From positions 248,001 through 312,000 of the forward strand of contig JAXDKG010000034.1 in NCBI GenBank assembly GCA_034667225.1: a DNA stretch of 64,000 nucleotides. The letters run 5' to 3'. The notes beneath the pieces were generated by a model that was not told where the DNA came from, ran no database searches, and saw only the letters and a list, made by a program, of their open reading frames with translations. Below are positions 54,427 to 61,804 of this stretch, piece after piece. The stretch comes from DATMER01 sp034667225. Lineage in GTDB: Bacteria > Acidobacteriota > Thermoanaerobaculia > Multivoradales > UBA5704. The translations under genes were made by a program, and so were the position numbers. Position 1 is the stretch's first letter. The number at the start of each line of letters is the position of its first letter.

Positions 54427-55104
54427 ATGCCGACTCCGGAAGAGACAGACCTGACAGTCCGCGCGGCGGTGTACGACTCGGTGATGTCGCGCTCGAAGCC
54501 TTTCACCGCGCGGGAACTCTCGCAGGCGCTCGATCTGCCGCTGGCCGAGGCGAAGGCTTCGCTGGAGCGGCTCGCGTCCGGCAGGGTCCTCGTGCTGCAG
54601 CCGGAGAGCCGCGAGGTGCTCATGGCTCCTCCGTTCTCCGCGATCCCGACTCCGTTCGCCGTGCCAGCGGCGGGCCTCGTGTACTTCGGCAATTGCATCT
54701 GGGACGCGCTCGGCATTCCGGCGATGCTCGCCTGCGATGCCCGCGTCGAGACGTCGTGCGCCTGCTGCGGCGAGGCCATGAGCATGAGCGTCGAAGGCCG
54801 GGCGCTCCAGGCCTCGGAGGGGCTGGTCCACTTCGCCATCCCCGCCCGCAGGTGGTGGGAGGACATCGTCTACAGCTGACGGACCATGCTTCTCTTCCGG
54901 TCGGAAGAGCACGTGGACCGGTGGTGCAAGGCGTGGAACCTGCCGCTCGGCGCAATCCTGTCCCTGGACCAGACATGGCGGCTCGCGCAGGCCTGGCACT
55001 CGGCGGACCGGCGCGATCCCGCCTGGCGCCGCCGGACGGTCGAGGAGACCGAGGAGGTCTTCCGCCGGCTCGGTCTCGACGGAGCCTTCTGGCAGCTCCG
55101 GTGA
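54427..55104 (+). CDS. MerB-like organomercurial lyase with in-frame UGA (predicted selenocysteine)
   Basis: Two frames, 54427-54879 and 54886-55104, are in the same phase and separated only by TGA at 54877. Read through, the product is 225 residues, the size of MerB enzymes. An N-terminal winged-helix part (about 10-60) precedes FGNCIWDALGIP (Cys90, Asp93: the C-x-x-D of MerB), CACCGEAM, and WWEDIVYS-UGA-RTMLLFRSEEH. In MerB the second catalytic Cys lies 63 residues after the first; here the UGA is at 151, 61 after Cys90. A SECIS-like hairpin follows at once. By family it would cleave carbon-mercury bonds. Monocistronic. If not recoded, it is a truncated gene. Confidence 0.85.
54880..54920 (+). 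promoter_or_regulatory. Candidate bacterial SECIS element
   Basis: CTCTTCC (54892-54898), loop GGTC (54899-54902), GGAAGAG (54903-54909): a perfect 7-bp stem whose loop starts 19 nt after the UGA. A lower stem pairs CGGACCATG (54880-54888) with the segment ending TGGACCG (54914-54920), with one A-A mismatch and a small internal loop. The E. coli fdhF SECIS also has a GGUC apical loop about 18 nt after its UGA. Confidence 0.75.
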
Positions 55105-55131
55105 CGCGAGGTCATCCTCTCCCTGACCCAA

Positions 55132-56070
55132 TTACAGCGGCAGCGAGACCGTGACCTCGGTGCCCTGCCCCGGCGTGCTCTCGATCCCGACGTCGCCGCC
55201 GTGCGCCAGCACCAGCTTGCGGGCGATCGGGAGGCCGAGGCCGGAGCCGCGCGAGCCGCTTCCCTTCTGAAAACGCTCGAAAACGCCCGGCAGATCCTCC
55301 GGCGCGATGCCGGAGCCGCTGTCGCGCACGCGGATCAGCATCCGTTGGGGCTGGGCCTCGACCTCGACCGAGATGTCGCCCTCGGCCGGCGTGTGGCGCA
55401 GCGCGTTGGCGAGCAGATTGAGCAGGACCTGGCGGATGCGCACCGGGTCGGCCTCGATGACGGGAAGCCCCGCTGGCACCTCGACGGCGATCGGCCGGGG
55501 CAACGCCGCCGCGACGTCGCGGAGGAGGTCGCCCAGGTCGACGGGCTCCTTGCGCAGCTCGAGAGCGCCGGCTTCGGCGTGCGCCAGGGTGCCCAGGTCT
55601 TCGACCAGCCGCGAGAGGTGGCGCGTCTCTTCGAGCAGCTCCGCGAGGCGGGCCTCGTCGCGGGGGTACACGCCGTCGAGCAACCCCTCGATCCGGCCCT
55701 GCAGGATGGCCAGCGGCGTCCGCAGCTCGTGGGCGACGTCGGCCATGGTCTGCCGCCGCAGGCGGTCCTGCTCGGCGAACGCTCCGGAAACCCGGCTGAA
55801 GACGATCCGGAAAGCCACGGCGAGCGCCAGGATCAGGGCGAACGCCACCGCCGCGATCCCGAGCACCTGCTGCGGCGCCCGCCAGAGCAGGGAGACGAGG
55901 GTGCTGGCACCGATGGCGGCGAGGACGATCAGGGCGGCGAAGGCGCAGCCCATGCGGCGGACGAAGGGATGCGGTCCGCGCCCGCGCCATCCGCGCCACT
56001 CGCGCCGAAAAAACTCCGCGGACGGCGGCCGGCCCCGGCAGGCCCACGGCGGCGGGCCATGCCTCCTCAT
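55132..56070 (-). CDS. Sensor histidine kinase of a two-component pair
   Basis: 312 residues from ATG 56070, overlapping the regulator stop (ATGA). Two helices (about 42-62 and 68-90) with almost no periplasmic loop, H-box DVAHELRTPLAILQGRIEG, N-box LLNLLANALRHTP, G-boxes DSGSGIAPEDL and RGSGLGLPIA. The BaeS/CpxA-like short-loop layout suggests sensing in the membrane, perhaps via the small protein encoded first in the operon. Confidence 0.92.
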   Translation of the reverse strand: MRRHGPPPWACRGRPPSAEFFRREWRGWRGRGPHPFVRRMGCAFAALIVLAAIGASTLVSLLWRAPQQVLGIAAVAFALILALAVAFRIVFSRVSGAFAEQDRLRRQTMADVAHELRTPLAILQGRIEGLLDGVYPRDEARLAELLEETRHLSRLVEDLGTLAHAEAGALELRKEPVDLGDLLRDVAAALPRPIAVEVPAGLPVIEADPVRIRQVLLNLLANALRHTPAEGDISVEVEAQPQRMLIRVRDSGSGIAPEDLPGVFERFQKGSGSRGSGLGLPIARKLVLAHGGDVGIESTPGQGTEVTVSLPL

Positions 56071-56747
56071 TCCTCCACCAGCTTGTAACCGATGCCGTAG
56101 ACCGTCTCCAGATATCGCGGCGCGTGAGGATCGCGCTCGAGCTTGCGGCGGATGTTCTTCACGTGGCTGTCGATGGCGCGATCGTACGCCTCGGCGTCGG
56201 TGCCGCGCGCGGCGTCGAGCAGCTGGGCGCGGGTGAACACCCGGCCGGGATGGCGGGCCAGGGTGGCGAGGATCTGGAACTCGGTGGGCGTGAGATCGAT
56301 CGGCTCGTCGCCGCGGCGCACGCTCATGCGGGCGGCGTCGATGACGAGATCCGACAAACGCAGGAGGTCGCCGTCCACGTGACGCCGCTCGCTCCGTCGC
56401 AGCACCGCACGGACACGCGCGACCAGTTCGCGCGGGCTGAACGGCTTGGTGACATAGTCGTCGGCGCCGATCTCCAGCCCGCGCAGCCGGTCGTCCTCCG
56501 CGACCCGGGCGGTGAGCATGATGATCGGCACGTCCGATTCTTTCCGCAGGGCACGCGCCACCTCGAGGCCGTCGAGGCCGGGAAGCCCGAGATCGAGCAC
56601 CACGAGGTCGGGCCGGCGCCCGCGGGCCGTCTCCAGCGCGCGGACGCCGTCTCCGGCGATGATCACGTCGAAGCCGGCGAGCCGCAGGTAATCCCGCGCG
56701 ATCTCCGCGATCTGCGGCTCGTCGTCGACGACCAGGATCGTGCTCAC
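56067..56747 (-). CDS. OmpR-family response regulator
   Basis: 226 residues from GTG 56747 (overlaps upstream stop as GTGA). Receiver with ILVVDDE, phosphoacceptor Asp52 in VLDLGLPGLDG, conserved MLTA and Lys in VTKPFSPREL. Winged helix with LTPTEFQILATLARHPGRVF and VHNIRRKLE-like HVKNIRRKLE. Middle gene of the three-gene operon. Confidence 0.95.
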   Translation of the reverse strand: MSTILVVDDEPQIAEIARDYLRLAGFDVIIAGDGVRALETARGRRPDLVVLDLGLPGLDGLEVARALRKESDVPIIMLTARVAEDDRLRGLEIGADDYVTKPFSPRELVARVRAVLRRSERRHVDGDLLRLSDLVIDAARMSVRRGDEPIDLTPTEFQILATLARHPGRVFTRAQLLDAARGTDAEAYDRAIDSHVKNIRRKLERDPHAPRYLETVYGIGYKLVEE

Positions 56748-57142
56748 CGTTCTCCCGAGGCTCCCCATCCGGTCTCGCCGGTTTCGCCGGTATCGCCGGC
56801 ATTCCGCTCGTGCCGCTCGTGAGCCTGCCGGTGCCACTCGTCGAAGCGGCCGCGCGGCCCGCACCCGCCGCCGTACCCGGCGCGGCGCCAGAACAGGCCG
56901 CGGACGACCAGGAACCAGAAGAGGAAGAAGAGCGGGAAGATGAAGAACCCGAAGCCCCACGGCCGGTGCCAGCCGTAATACGGATAAGGATACGGGTACG
57001 GGTTCGCCCCCGAGGGGGGAGCGACGATTCTGCCGCTCTGCTCGATGCCGCGCTCCACGCCCGCCTGGTAGGCCGCGAAGCCGACCATGGCGGCGAGCAG
57101 CAGCGCGGCGACGATTGCGATCCAACGATAGTTGTTGCTCAT
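56744..57142 (-). CDS. Small membrane protein leading the two-component operon
   Basis: 132 residues. Helix one (RWIAIVAALLLAAMVGFAAY), a Pro/Tyr repeat (PYPYPYPYYGW) in the loop, helix two (FGFFIFPLFFLFWFLVVRGLFW), then a His/Arg/Gly-rich tail. Two-helix hairpin with external or internal aromatic loop. Its link to the kinase suggests an accessory sensor or a stress-responsive membrane protein. AAAGGAGGATG site upstream. Confidence 0.75.
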   Translation of the reverse strand: MSNNYRWIAIVAALLLAAMVGFAAYQAGVERGIEQSGRIVAPPSGANPYPYPYPYYGWHRPWGFGFFIFPLFFLFWFLVVRGLFWRRAGYGGGCGPRGRFDEWHRQAHERHERNAGDTGETGETGWGASGER

Positions 57143-57200
57143 GAGAGCATCCTCCTTTCACCAGAGAGGATGCACGGCCATTGTGGAGCGATTGTGGAGA

Positions 57201-57263
57201 CGCGGGCAAGTTGCAGAGAGCCGCCTCGCTGATGTCAAATGAGCGCTGAGCGGCTTCCGAGCG
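57201..57263. repeat. 63-bp direct repeat, copy 1
   Basis: CGCGGGCAAGTTGCAGAGAG...GCGGCTTCCGAGCG-type sequence matches 59690-59752 with only about two differences. Copy 1 is intergenic, upstream of the CARDB-like gene. Confidence 0.85.
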
Positions 57264-57279
57264 GCGAGGGAGGTTTGCC

Positions 57280-57867
57280 ATGCGCACTTTTGCCCAGAAA
57301 CCGAAAGCAGCCCTGCAGGCCGTGCCGGCCAGGGCTCGTCCCGGGAAGAGCCGCGAGGTGAGCTCGATCCTGCACGGGAATCAGGCCGTGCAACGGGTAC
57401 CTGTCAAGGATGACCATAAGAAAGCGGAGCTGGAGTTCCGCAGCAGACCGGCATTCATTACAAAATCGGGATCCAGCTCGACAGGCCCGTCGTCCAAAGA
57501 GGGTTACGCTGCCATCCAAGCCCAGTGGACTGTAATGAACTCAGGCTGGGAATCCGCTCCCGAACACATAGACAGGCTGACCATCTACAAAGCGGACAGT
57601 TGCTCCGGCTGCAGGGCTGACAAAGACGACATCCTCAGTATGGATGTGACAGTGCCTCCCACCGCTGCCATGAACCAACCCGGTGGAGGTGAATTCAGGT
57701 ATGAAGCCGTTACCGGCATCACGATCATGAACCTGAAAGCCGGGCTCTATGACGCCTATGTCGATCTCGATGTCCATGACGAAGTGGACGAGATCAACAA
57801 GGACAACAACACCCTCTTCACGAACTGGTACGTCGCGCCCAGCAGCGAACCCGAGCCGGAGGACTAG
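57280..57867 (+). CDS. Protein with eCIS-cargo-like leader and CARDB-like domain
   Basis: 195 residues. The N terminus MRTFAQKPKAALQAVPARAR with SSILHGNQAVQRV resembles the leader of proteins carried by extracellular contractile injection systems (usual form ...HLQRTIGNQAVQRLL), though the LQRTI part is missing and no DUF4157 peptidase follows. Residues about 50-185 look like a CARDB-type beta sandwich (IQAQWTVMNSGWESAPEHID, DVHDEVDEINKDNN). The C-terminal DEVDEINKDNN is a CARDB trait (adhesion-related). No signal peptide, consistent with injection rather than Sec export. Confidence 0.6.
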   Translation: MRTFAQKPKAALQAVPARARPGKSREVSSILHGNQAVQRVPVKDDHKKAELEFRSRPAFITKSGSSSTGPSSKEGYAAIQAQWTVMNSGWESAPEHIDRLTIYKADSCSGCRADKDDILSMDVTVPPTAAMNQPGGGEFRYEAVTGITIMNLKAGLYDAYVDLDVHDEVDEINKDNNTLFTNWYVAPSSEPEPED

Positions 57868-57914
57868 GCTCATCCTTCCTGGATGAGCCCGCAAACTTTC
57901 TTTGTCTGCGCCTA

Positions 57915-57943
57915 TTGACACCATAAAGTCTTCATAGTATCCT
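57915..57943 (+). promoter_or_regulatory. Strong predicted sigma-70-type promoter B
   Basis: TTGACA, 17-bp spacer, TATCCT, the same as promoter A at 52235, with a similar leader. The leader contains a GGCAGGG-GTGTT-CCCTGCC hairpin (about 57996-58014) before the AGGAAGGAG ribosome-binding site (58039-58048) of the helical protein gene. Confidence 0.65.
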
Positions 57944-58056
57944 TCTCATCGTCGACAGCAGCACAGGGGACCTGATCATCCCCAGGAAGAGTCCGGGCAG
58001 GGGTGTTCCCTGCCGGAATGCAGCTCAAACCATGTTTTAGGAAGGAGAGTACGACG

Positions 58057-58413
58057 ATGAGAAGCGCGAATTCGTTCGCCGCCAAGGTTACCAGTTGGGA
58101 GCTCCTCGCGACCAACCTCCAGCCGCACCTGGCTGTGATGCCGCACCTGCAGGCCTTTTACGAGCAGATGCTGGCCCTGATCCTTCTGGCTCGAGAGCTG
58201 GACGGCCAGCAGGAGAGCGCGAGGGCGCAGGCGCGGGAGCTGACCCACCAGCGTCAGGAAGTGGAGAGGGACGGGGAGAACCTGCGGGCCCGGGTCGCGG
58301 CCCACCTGCGTGCGACCTTCGGGTTCACCAGCGAGCAGCTCGTCCAGTTCGGCATCAACCCCCGTGCGCGCGTCGGGCGCCGCCGGGAGCCGAGCCTTCC
58401 GCTGCCCGAGTAG
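58057..58413 (+). CDS. Small helical protein, paralogue of the 21740 gene
   Basis: 118 residues from ATG 58057, chosen for GGAAGGAG at 58040-58047. Coiled-coil region (about 55-95: RAQARELTHQRQEVERDGEN) then FGFTSEQLVQFGINPRARV, matching the ending of the 21.7 kb protein. Strong promoter, hairpin leader and terminator around it: a highly expressed monocistronic gene of unknown function. Confidence 0.75.
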   Translation: MRSANSFAAKVTSWELLATNLQPHLAVMPHLQAFYEQMLALILLARELDGQQESARAQARELTHQRQEVERDGENLRARVAAHLRATFGFTSEQLVQFGINPRARVGRRREPSLPLPE

Positions 58414-58434
58414 TAGAGCGGCAGGGCATTACCC

Positions 58435-58463
58435 AAGGGGGGCCTTCGGGCCCCCCTTTTTTT
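58435..58463 (+). terminator. Rho-independent terminator
   Basis: AAGGGGGGCC-TTCG-GGCCCCCC followed by TTTTTTT. Textbook intrinsic terminator of the 58057 gene. Confidence 0.92.
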
Positions 58464-58888
58464 GAGCACGAGCATCAAGGGTTCTTTGAAAATTAGCAGG
58501 ACGGCTGGCCTCCGTGTCCAAGGACGCCGCCGTCCGCCCATGTGAAGGAGACCTGGTCTCCCGGGAAGCCGTATTGGCTCCGGGGGGGGGAGATCGGGAC
58601 GAGGGCGCATGCCCTCCATTCTTCCCTCCTATCTCTCAGAGAGAGGTGCTGAGCCCGGAGCCGTCCTTGTTTCTAATTGAGCGGCGTTGCCTCAATAGAG
58701 GGGAGTGGCCCGGCCCAACGGGCCGGCAGAGCAAAGCCCAGGGCTGAGGCCGCAGGCCGATGCCCTGGGGAAGAGGACGATAAACCGGCGCGGCCTGAAG
58801 GGCCGCGAGAACCGCTCCCGGAAGCAAGCTTGCTTCCCTGCGCGATTCCTGGCGTGCCCCTCTGGACAGGGCGGTAGAATCAGGCCTC
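58464..58888. other. Gene-free stretch with several hairpins
   Basis: No coding sequence supported. It contains GGCCC/GGGCC inverted repeats (58709-58724), CCCAGGGC... and CGGCCTGAAGGGCCG (58791-58805) and an AAGCAAGCTTGCTT palindrome (58822-58835). Possibly a structured leader for the next operon. Confidence 0.4.
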
Positions 58889-59239
58889 ATGAGAAGGAAA
58901 GCACGATCGCGACGACTCTCACCCCGTCTGCGGCGGCTTCTAGTTGTGATCGCGGTGGTGCTTGTCGCGGCCGCCCTCCTCTGGATGCTTGTGTTCTTTT
59001 CCAGACAGGCCGCCAGCCGCCACCAAGCCGCGGCCCTTGACGGCGTCGTAGAGAAAAAGGAGATCCTCACCCGCGAGTCCAGATTTGGCACCCACTTGAC
59101 GTACGTTCTGATCATTCGCGACGAGTCCGGAGAGCTGGTCAGGTTTCGAGTGCCCCGGACGATGTACGAGCGCACTGTCGTGGGAATGCCGGCGCGCAAG
59201 AAGGCCGGCGAGCCGTTGCCTGTGATAGGCGAAAGGTGA
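58889..59239 (+). CDS. Single-pass membrane protein
   Basis: 116 residues. Basic N terminus (RRKARSRRLSPRLRR) before one helix (LLVVIAVVLVAAALLWMLVF) and a compact external domain (THLTYVLIIRDESGELVRFR). An OB-like or beta-barrel fold is possible. Probably co-transcribed with the RDD gene 7 bp downstream. Function unknown. Confidence 0.65.
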   Translation: MRRKARSRRLSPRLRRLLVVIAVVLVAAALLWMLVFFSRQAASRHQAAALDGVVEKKEILTRESRFGTHLTYVLIIRDESGELVRFRVPRTMYERTVVGMPARKKAGEPLPVIGER

Positions 59240-59246
59240 GAGCCCG

Positions 59247-59738
59247 ATGATCCCCGCACTGGCCCTGGAGCCGCGAGGAGATGCGACGAAGCTGCGCCTG
59301 TTCGCCGCGGCGATCGACAACATCATCGCCACGATCCTTTTCATTGTCGCCCAGAAATCCATGCCCGGCGACTCGACCGCCCGCCGATGGCTGGCCGCCT
59401 CGCTGGTCTATCTGGCCTACTACTTCATTCAAGAGGGGAAGTGGGGCGCCACCCTGGGAAAGCGCATTTTCGGGCTCCAGGTCATACGTCTCGACGGCCG
59501 GCCGGCCGGGTGGATGGAGTCCGGGGCACGGACCCTGTCGAGGATCTTCGAGGCGAATCCCTTCCTGCTCGGCCTGCTCCCGGGCGCACTGGCCGTCATC
59601 TGGTCGAAGCACAGGCAGCGCCTCGGGGACATGCTGGCCGAAACGATCGTCGTGCGCCGTGCGGTGGCGGCAGCGATGCAACGAGCGCACGCGGGCAAGC
59701 TGCAGAGAGCCGCCTCGCTGAGGTCAAATGAGCGCTGA
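59247..59738 (+). CDS. RDD-family membrane protein
   Basis: 163 residues. RLFAAAIDNIIATILFIVAQ, GATLGKRIFGLQVIRLDG and RQRLGDMLAETIVV are RDD signatures; three helices. Its last 16 codons come from the 63-bp repeat (copy 2), so the tail (GKLQRAASLRSNER) is repeat-encoded and likely replaced the original end. Confidence 0.85.
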   Translation: MIPALALEPRGDATKLRLFAAAIDNIIATILFIVAQKSMPGDSTARRWLAASLVYLAYYFIQEGKWGATLGKRIFGLQVIRLDGRPAGWMESGARTLSRIFEANPFLLGLLPGALAVIWSKHRQRLGDMLAETIVVRRAVAAAMQRAHAGKLQRAASLRSNER

Positions 59739-59752
59739 GCGGCTTCCGAGCG
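59690..59752. repeat. 63-bp direct repeat, copy 2
   Basis: Pairs with 57201-57263. The two copies enclose about 2.4 kb (eCIS-leader protein, helical protein, membrane protein, RDD). Copy 2 supplies the 3' end of the RDD gene. Confidence 0.85.
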
Positions 59753-59794
59753 AACGGGGGGGTTTAAAGGTATACAGCCAGATTTCTCCCCGGT

Positions 59795-60028
59795 TCACTC
59801 TTCCGGCCACGATCCCTGATTCTCCCAACCCTCGAACTCCTCGCCAAGGCCCGGACTGTCGGAGTACGCCTTGCGGTATTGATCTGAGATTGCTTCGCGG
59901 CGCCGACGTGCCAGGTACTCCGCGGCCGCGCGGCGGAGGACGGCCGAGCGCCCCTCGGATTTGACCTCCTCACTGGCATCCAGCCGGGCCAGGAGATCTT
60001 CATCGAGCACAACCTTGATAGCTTTCAT
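59795..60028 (-). CDS. Ribbon-helix-helix antitoxin-like protein, no toxin beside it
   Basis: 77 residues. MKAIKVVLDEDLLARLDASE followed by GRSAVLRRAAAEYLARRRRE is a MetJ/Arc/CopG-type ribbon-helix-helix. The acidic tail (GEEFEGWENQGSWPEE) would bind a toxin. No toxin gene follows on the minus strand, where the 63-bp repeat comes next. An orphan antitoxin or regulator. Confidence 0.75.
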   Translation of the reverse strand: MKAIKVVLDEDLLARLDASEEVKSEGRSAVLRRAAAEYLARRRREAISDQYRKAYSDSPGLGEEFEGWENQGSWPEE

Positions 60029-60181
60029 GTGGATAGTTTAAACGCCTCGAAATCCAACCGGGGGCTGGCGAGCAGAGCTGCCAGAAGATGGGCCATCTTC
60101 AACACTCGGCTAAGCCGAGTCTCCATGGCCAGAGGTGAGCCGCGTTTTCTCCGTAGAGGGGAGTGGTAGTCTCCACTGGCC

Positions 60182-60364
60182 ATGGCCCGTACCTCATTCC
60201 TCACGCTCGACCCAAACGACCAACGCTGGTTTGATCACCCGGACATCCAGGCGCGAGTGGCTCAGGCGGAACGGGACTTTGCCGAGGGCCGTTCAACTCG
60301 AACTCGTACTCTGGAGGAAGCCCAGGCGCTCCTCGACAGTTTGAAGCAGCACCCCGGCCGATAG
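60182..60364 (+). CDS. Small hypothetical protein
   Basis: 60 residues (MARTSFLTLDPNDQRWFDHP onward), charged and helical, ending LEEAQALLDSLKQHPGR. Looks like a short antitoxin-like protein, but no toxin is next to it. Upstream ribosome-binding site is weak. Uncertain gene. Confidence 0.4.
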   Translation: MARTSFLTLDPNDQRWFDHPDIQARVAQAERDFAEGRSTRTRTLEEAQALLDSLKQHPGR

Positions 60365-60405
60365 CATGGCTCGCAAGCAGACGTTCCTCACTGGCGAGTG
60401 GTGAC

Positions 60406-61305
60406 GTGATGCGCTACCGCTACTACATCTGCGACGTCTTCACCGACACCCGCTTCGGCGGCAATCAACTGGCGGTGCTGCCCGAGGCCGGCGGCCTCTC
60501 GGACAGGCAGATGCAGCAGATCGCCCGGGAGTTCAACTTCTCGGAGAGCACCTTCGTCTTCCCGCCCGAGGCGGGGCATACCCGCAAGGTGCGCATCTTC
60601 ACGCCCGCGGTCGAGGTCCCCTTTGCCGGACATCCCAACGTCGGAACCGCCTTCGCCCTGGCCATCGCGGGCGAATTCGGTGCGATCGAGGAATCGATCA
60701 CGGTGACCTTCGAGGAGAAGGCCGGGCTCGTCCCGGTTTCGATTCAGAGGCGCGAGGGCCGCATCTGGTGCGAGCTTTCGGCGCCTCAGCGCCTCTCGCT
60801 GGGCAAGATCATCTCAGCCGAGCTGGTGGCGGCGGCGGTTTCGCTCAATCCGGACGCCGTCGTCACCCGCACTCATGAGCCCCGGGTGGCTTCGGTCGGC
60901 CTGCCTTTCCTCATGGCCGAGCTCGTGGACCGGGCCGCCCTGGAGCGGGCGCGGGTAAACATGAACGGAATCGACGCCATCGCCGCCGAAGGGGTGACAC
61001 CCGACATCCACCTGTACACCCGCAGCGCCGACGAGTTCGACATCCGGACACGGATGTTCGCGCCTCTGGACGGGGTTCCGGAGGACCCCGCCACCGGCAG
61101 CGCGAATTGCGCGCTGGCCGGATTGCTCAGCCATCACGACGAGGCGGCCGACGGCAGCTTCCAGTGGCGCATCGCCCAGGGCGTGGAGATGGGACGTCCC
61201 AGCGTCCTGGAAGCGCGCGCGGAGAAGAGAGACGGCGCCGTCGTGGGGGTATGGATCGGCGGCGCGAGTGTGCTCGTCAGCGAAGGCCTGATCGAAGTCG
61301 ACTAG
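60406..61305 (+). CDS. PhzF-family isomerase/epimerase-like protein
   Basis: 299 residues (GTG 60406 or ATG 60409). YICDVFTDTRFGGNQLAVLP, FNFSESTFVFPP, TPAVEVPFAGHPNVGTAFAL and DGVPEDPATGSANCAL are PhzF marks; the catalytic Glu is in FSEST. Family members isomerise small cyclic or amino acid substrates; most outside phenazine clusters, as here, have unknown substrates. Its stop overlaps the convergent HTH gene. Confidence 0.92.
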   Translation: MMRYRYYICDVFTDTRFGGNQLAVLPEAGGLSDRQMQQIAREFNFSESTFVFPPEAGHTRKVRIFTPAVEVPFAGHPNVGTAFALAIAGEFGAIEESITVTFEEKAGLVPVSIQRREGRIWCELSAPQRLSLGKIISAELVAAAVSLNPDAVVTRTHEPRVASVGLPFLMAELVDRAALERARVNMNGIDAIAAEGVTPDIHLYTRSADEFDIRTRMFAPLDGVPEDPATGSANCALAGLLSHHDEAADGSFQWRIAQGVEMGRPSVLEARAEKRDGAVVGVWIGGASVLVSEGLIEVD

Positions 61306-61790
61306 CGCTTCGACTTCTTTCCTTTCTGAATCGGCGGCGCGACCGGCTCGGCGGCAGGCGGCGCGGCGGCCGGCCCCTTGGTCAGCTCGCCGAAAAGCAC
61401 GTCGAGGAAGTTCTTCATGGTCTGCTCGACACGCTCGCGGTCCGGAGCGGCGGCAGGCGGCGCCGCCGGGGCCTCTTCCTTGACGTCCCCCTCGTTGCGC
61501 TGGCGGTGCAGGTGCTGCAGGGCCTGCACGAGGCGCATGGGACCGGCGTCGAGGTTCAGTGTCTCCGGGTACGCGGCCAGGAAGAAGGCGGCAGGCGGCA
61601 GGCGGATCGCCCGGCAGACGCCCAGGATGTGGGCGATGCGCAGCTCCAGCTTGCCGTCGATGATCCGGCCGAGGTAGCCGGGGCTCAGCCCCATCTGCCT
61701 CTCGATGGACCGCTGGGATTGTTCGGACAGGAGGATCGCGCTCTTCAACAGGCGCGCAATGCGGGCAACTTCGGGATCTCTCTCTTTCAT
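61302..61790 (-). CDS. XRE-type helix-turn-helix protein with Ala/Pro tail
   Basis: 162 residues from ATG 61790. HTH at about 22-50 (SEQSQRSIERQMGLSPGYLG), then a helical region and a low-complexity Ala/Pro/Lys tail (EEAPAAPPAAAPD, AAPPAAEPVAPP). Probably a DNA-binding regulator. The tail could contact a partner or be a linker remnant. Confidence 0.75.
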   Translation of the reverse strand: MKERDPEVARIARLLKSAILLSEQSQRSIERQMGLSPGYLGRIIDGKLELRIAHILGVCRAIRLPPAAFFLAAYPETLNLDAGPMRLVQALQHLHRQRNEGDVKEEAPAAPPAAAPDRERVEQTMKNFLDVLFGELTKGPAAAPPAAEPVAPPIQKGKKSKR

Positions 61791-61804
61791 GACTCCATAG
61801 TGTA

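Noticed and set aside
54886..55104. Separate 72-residue gene after the MerB-like ORF
   Set aside because: No ribosome-binding site, same phase as the preceding frame, and it matches the C-terminal part of the same enzyme.
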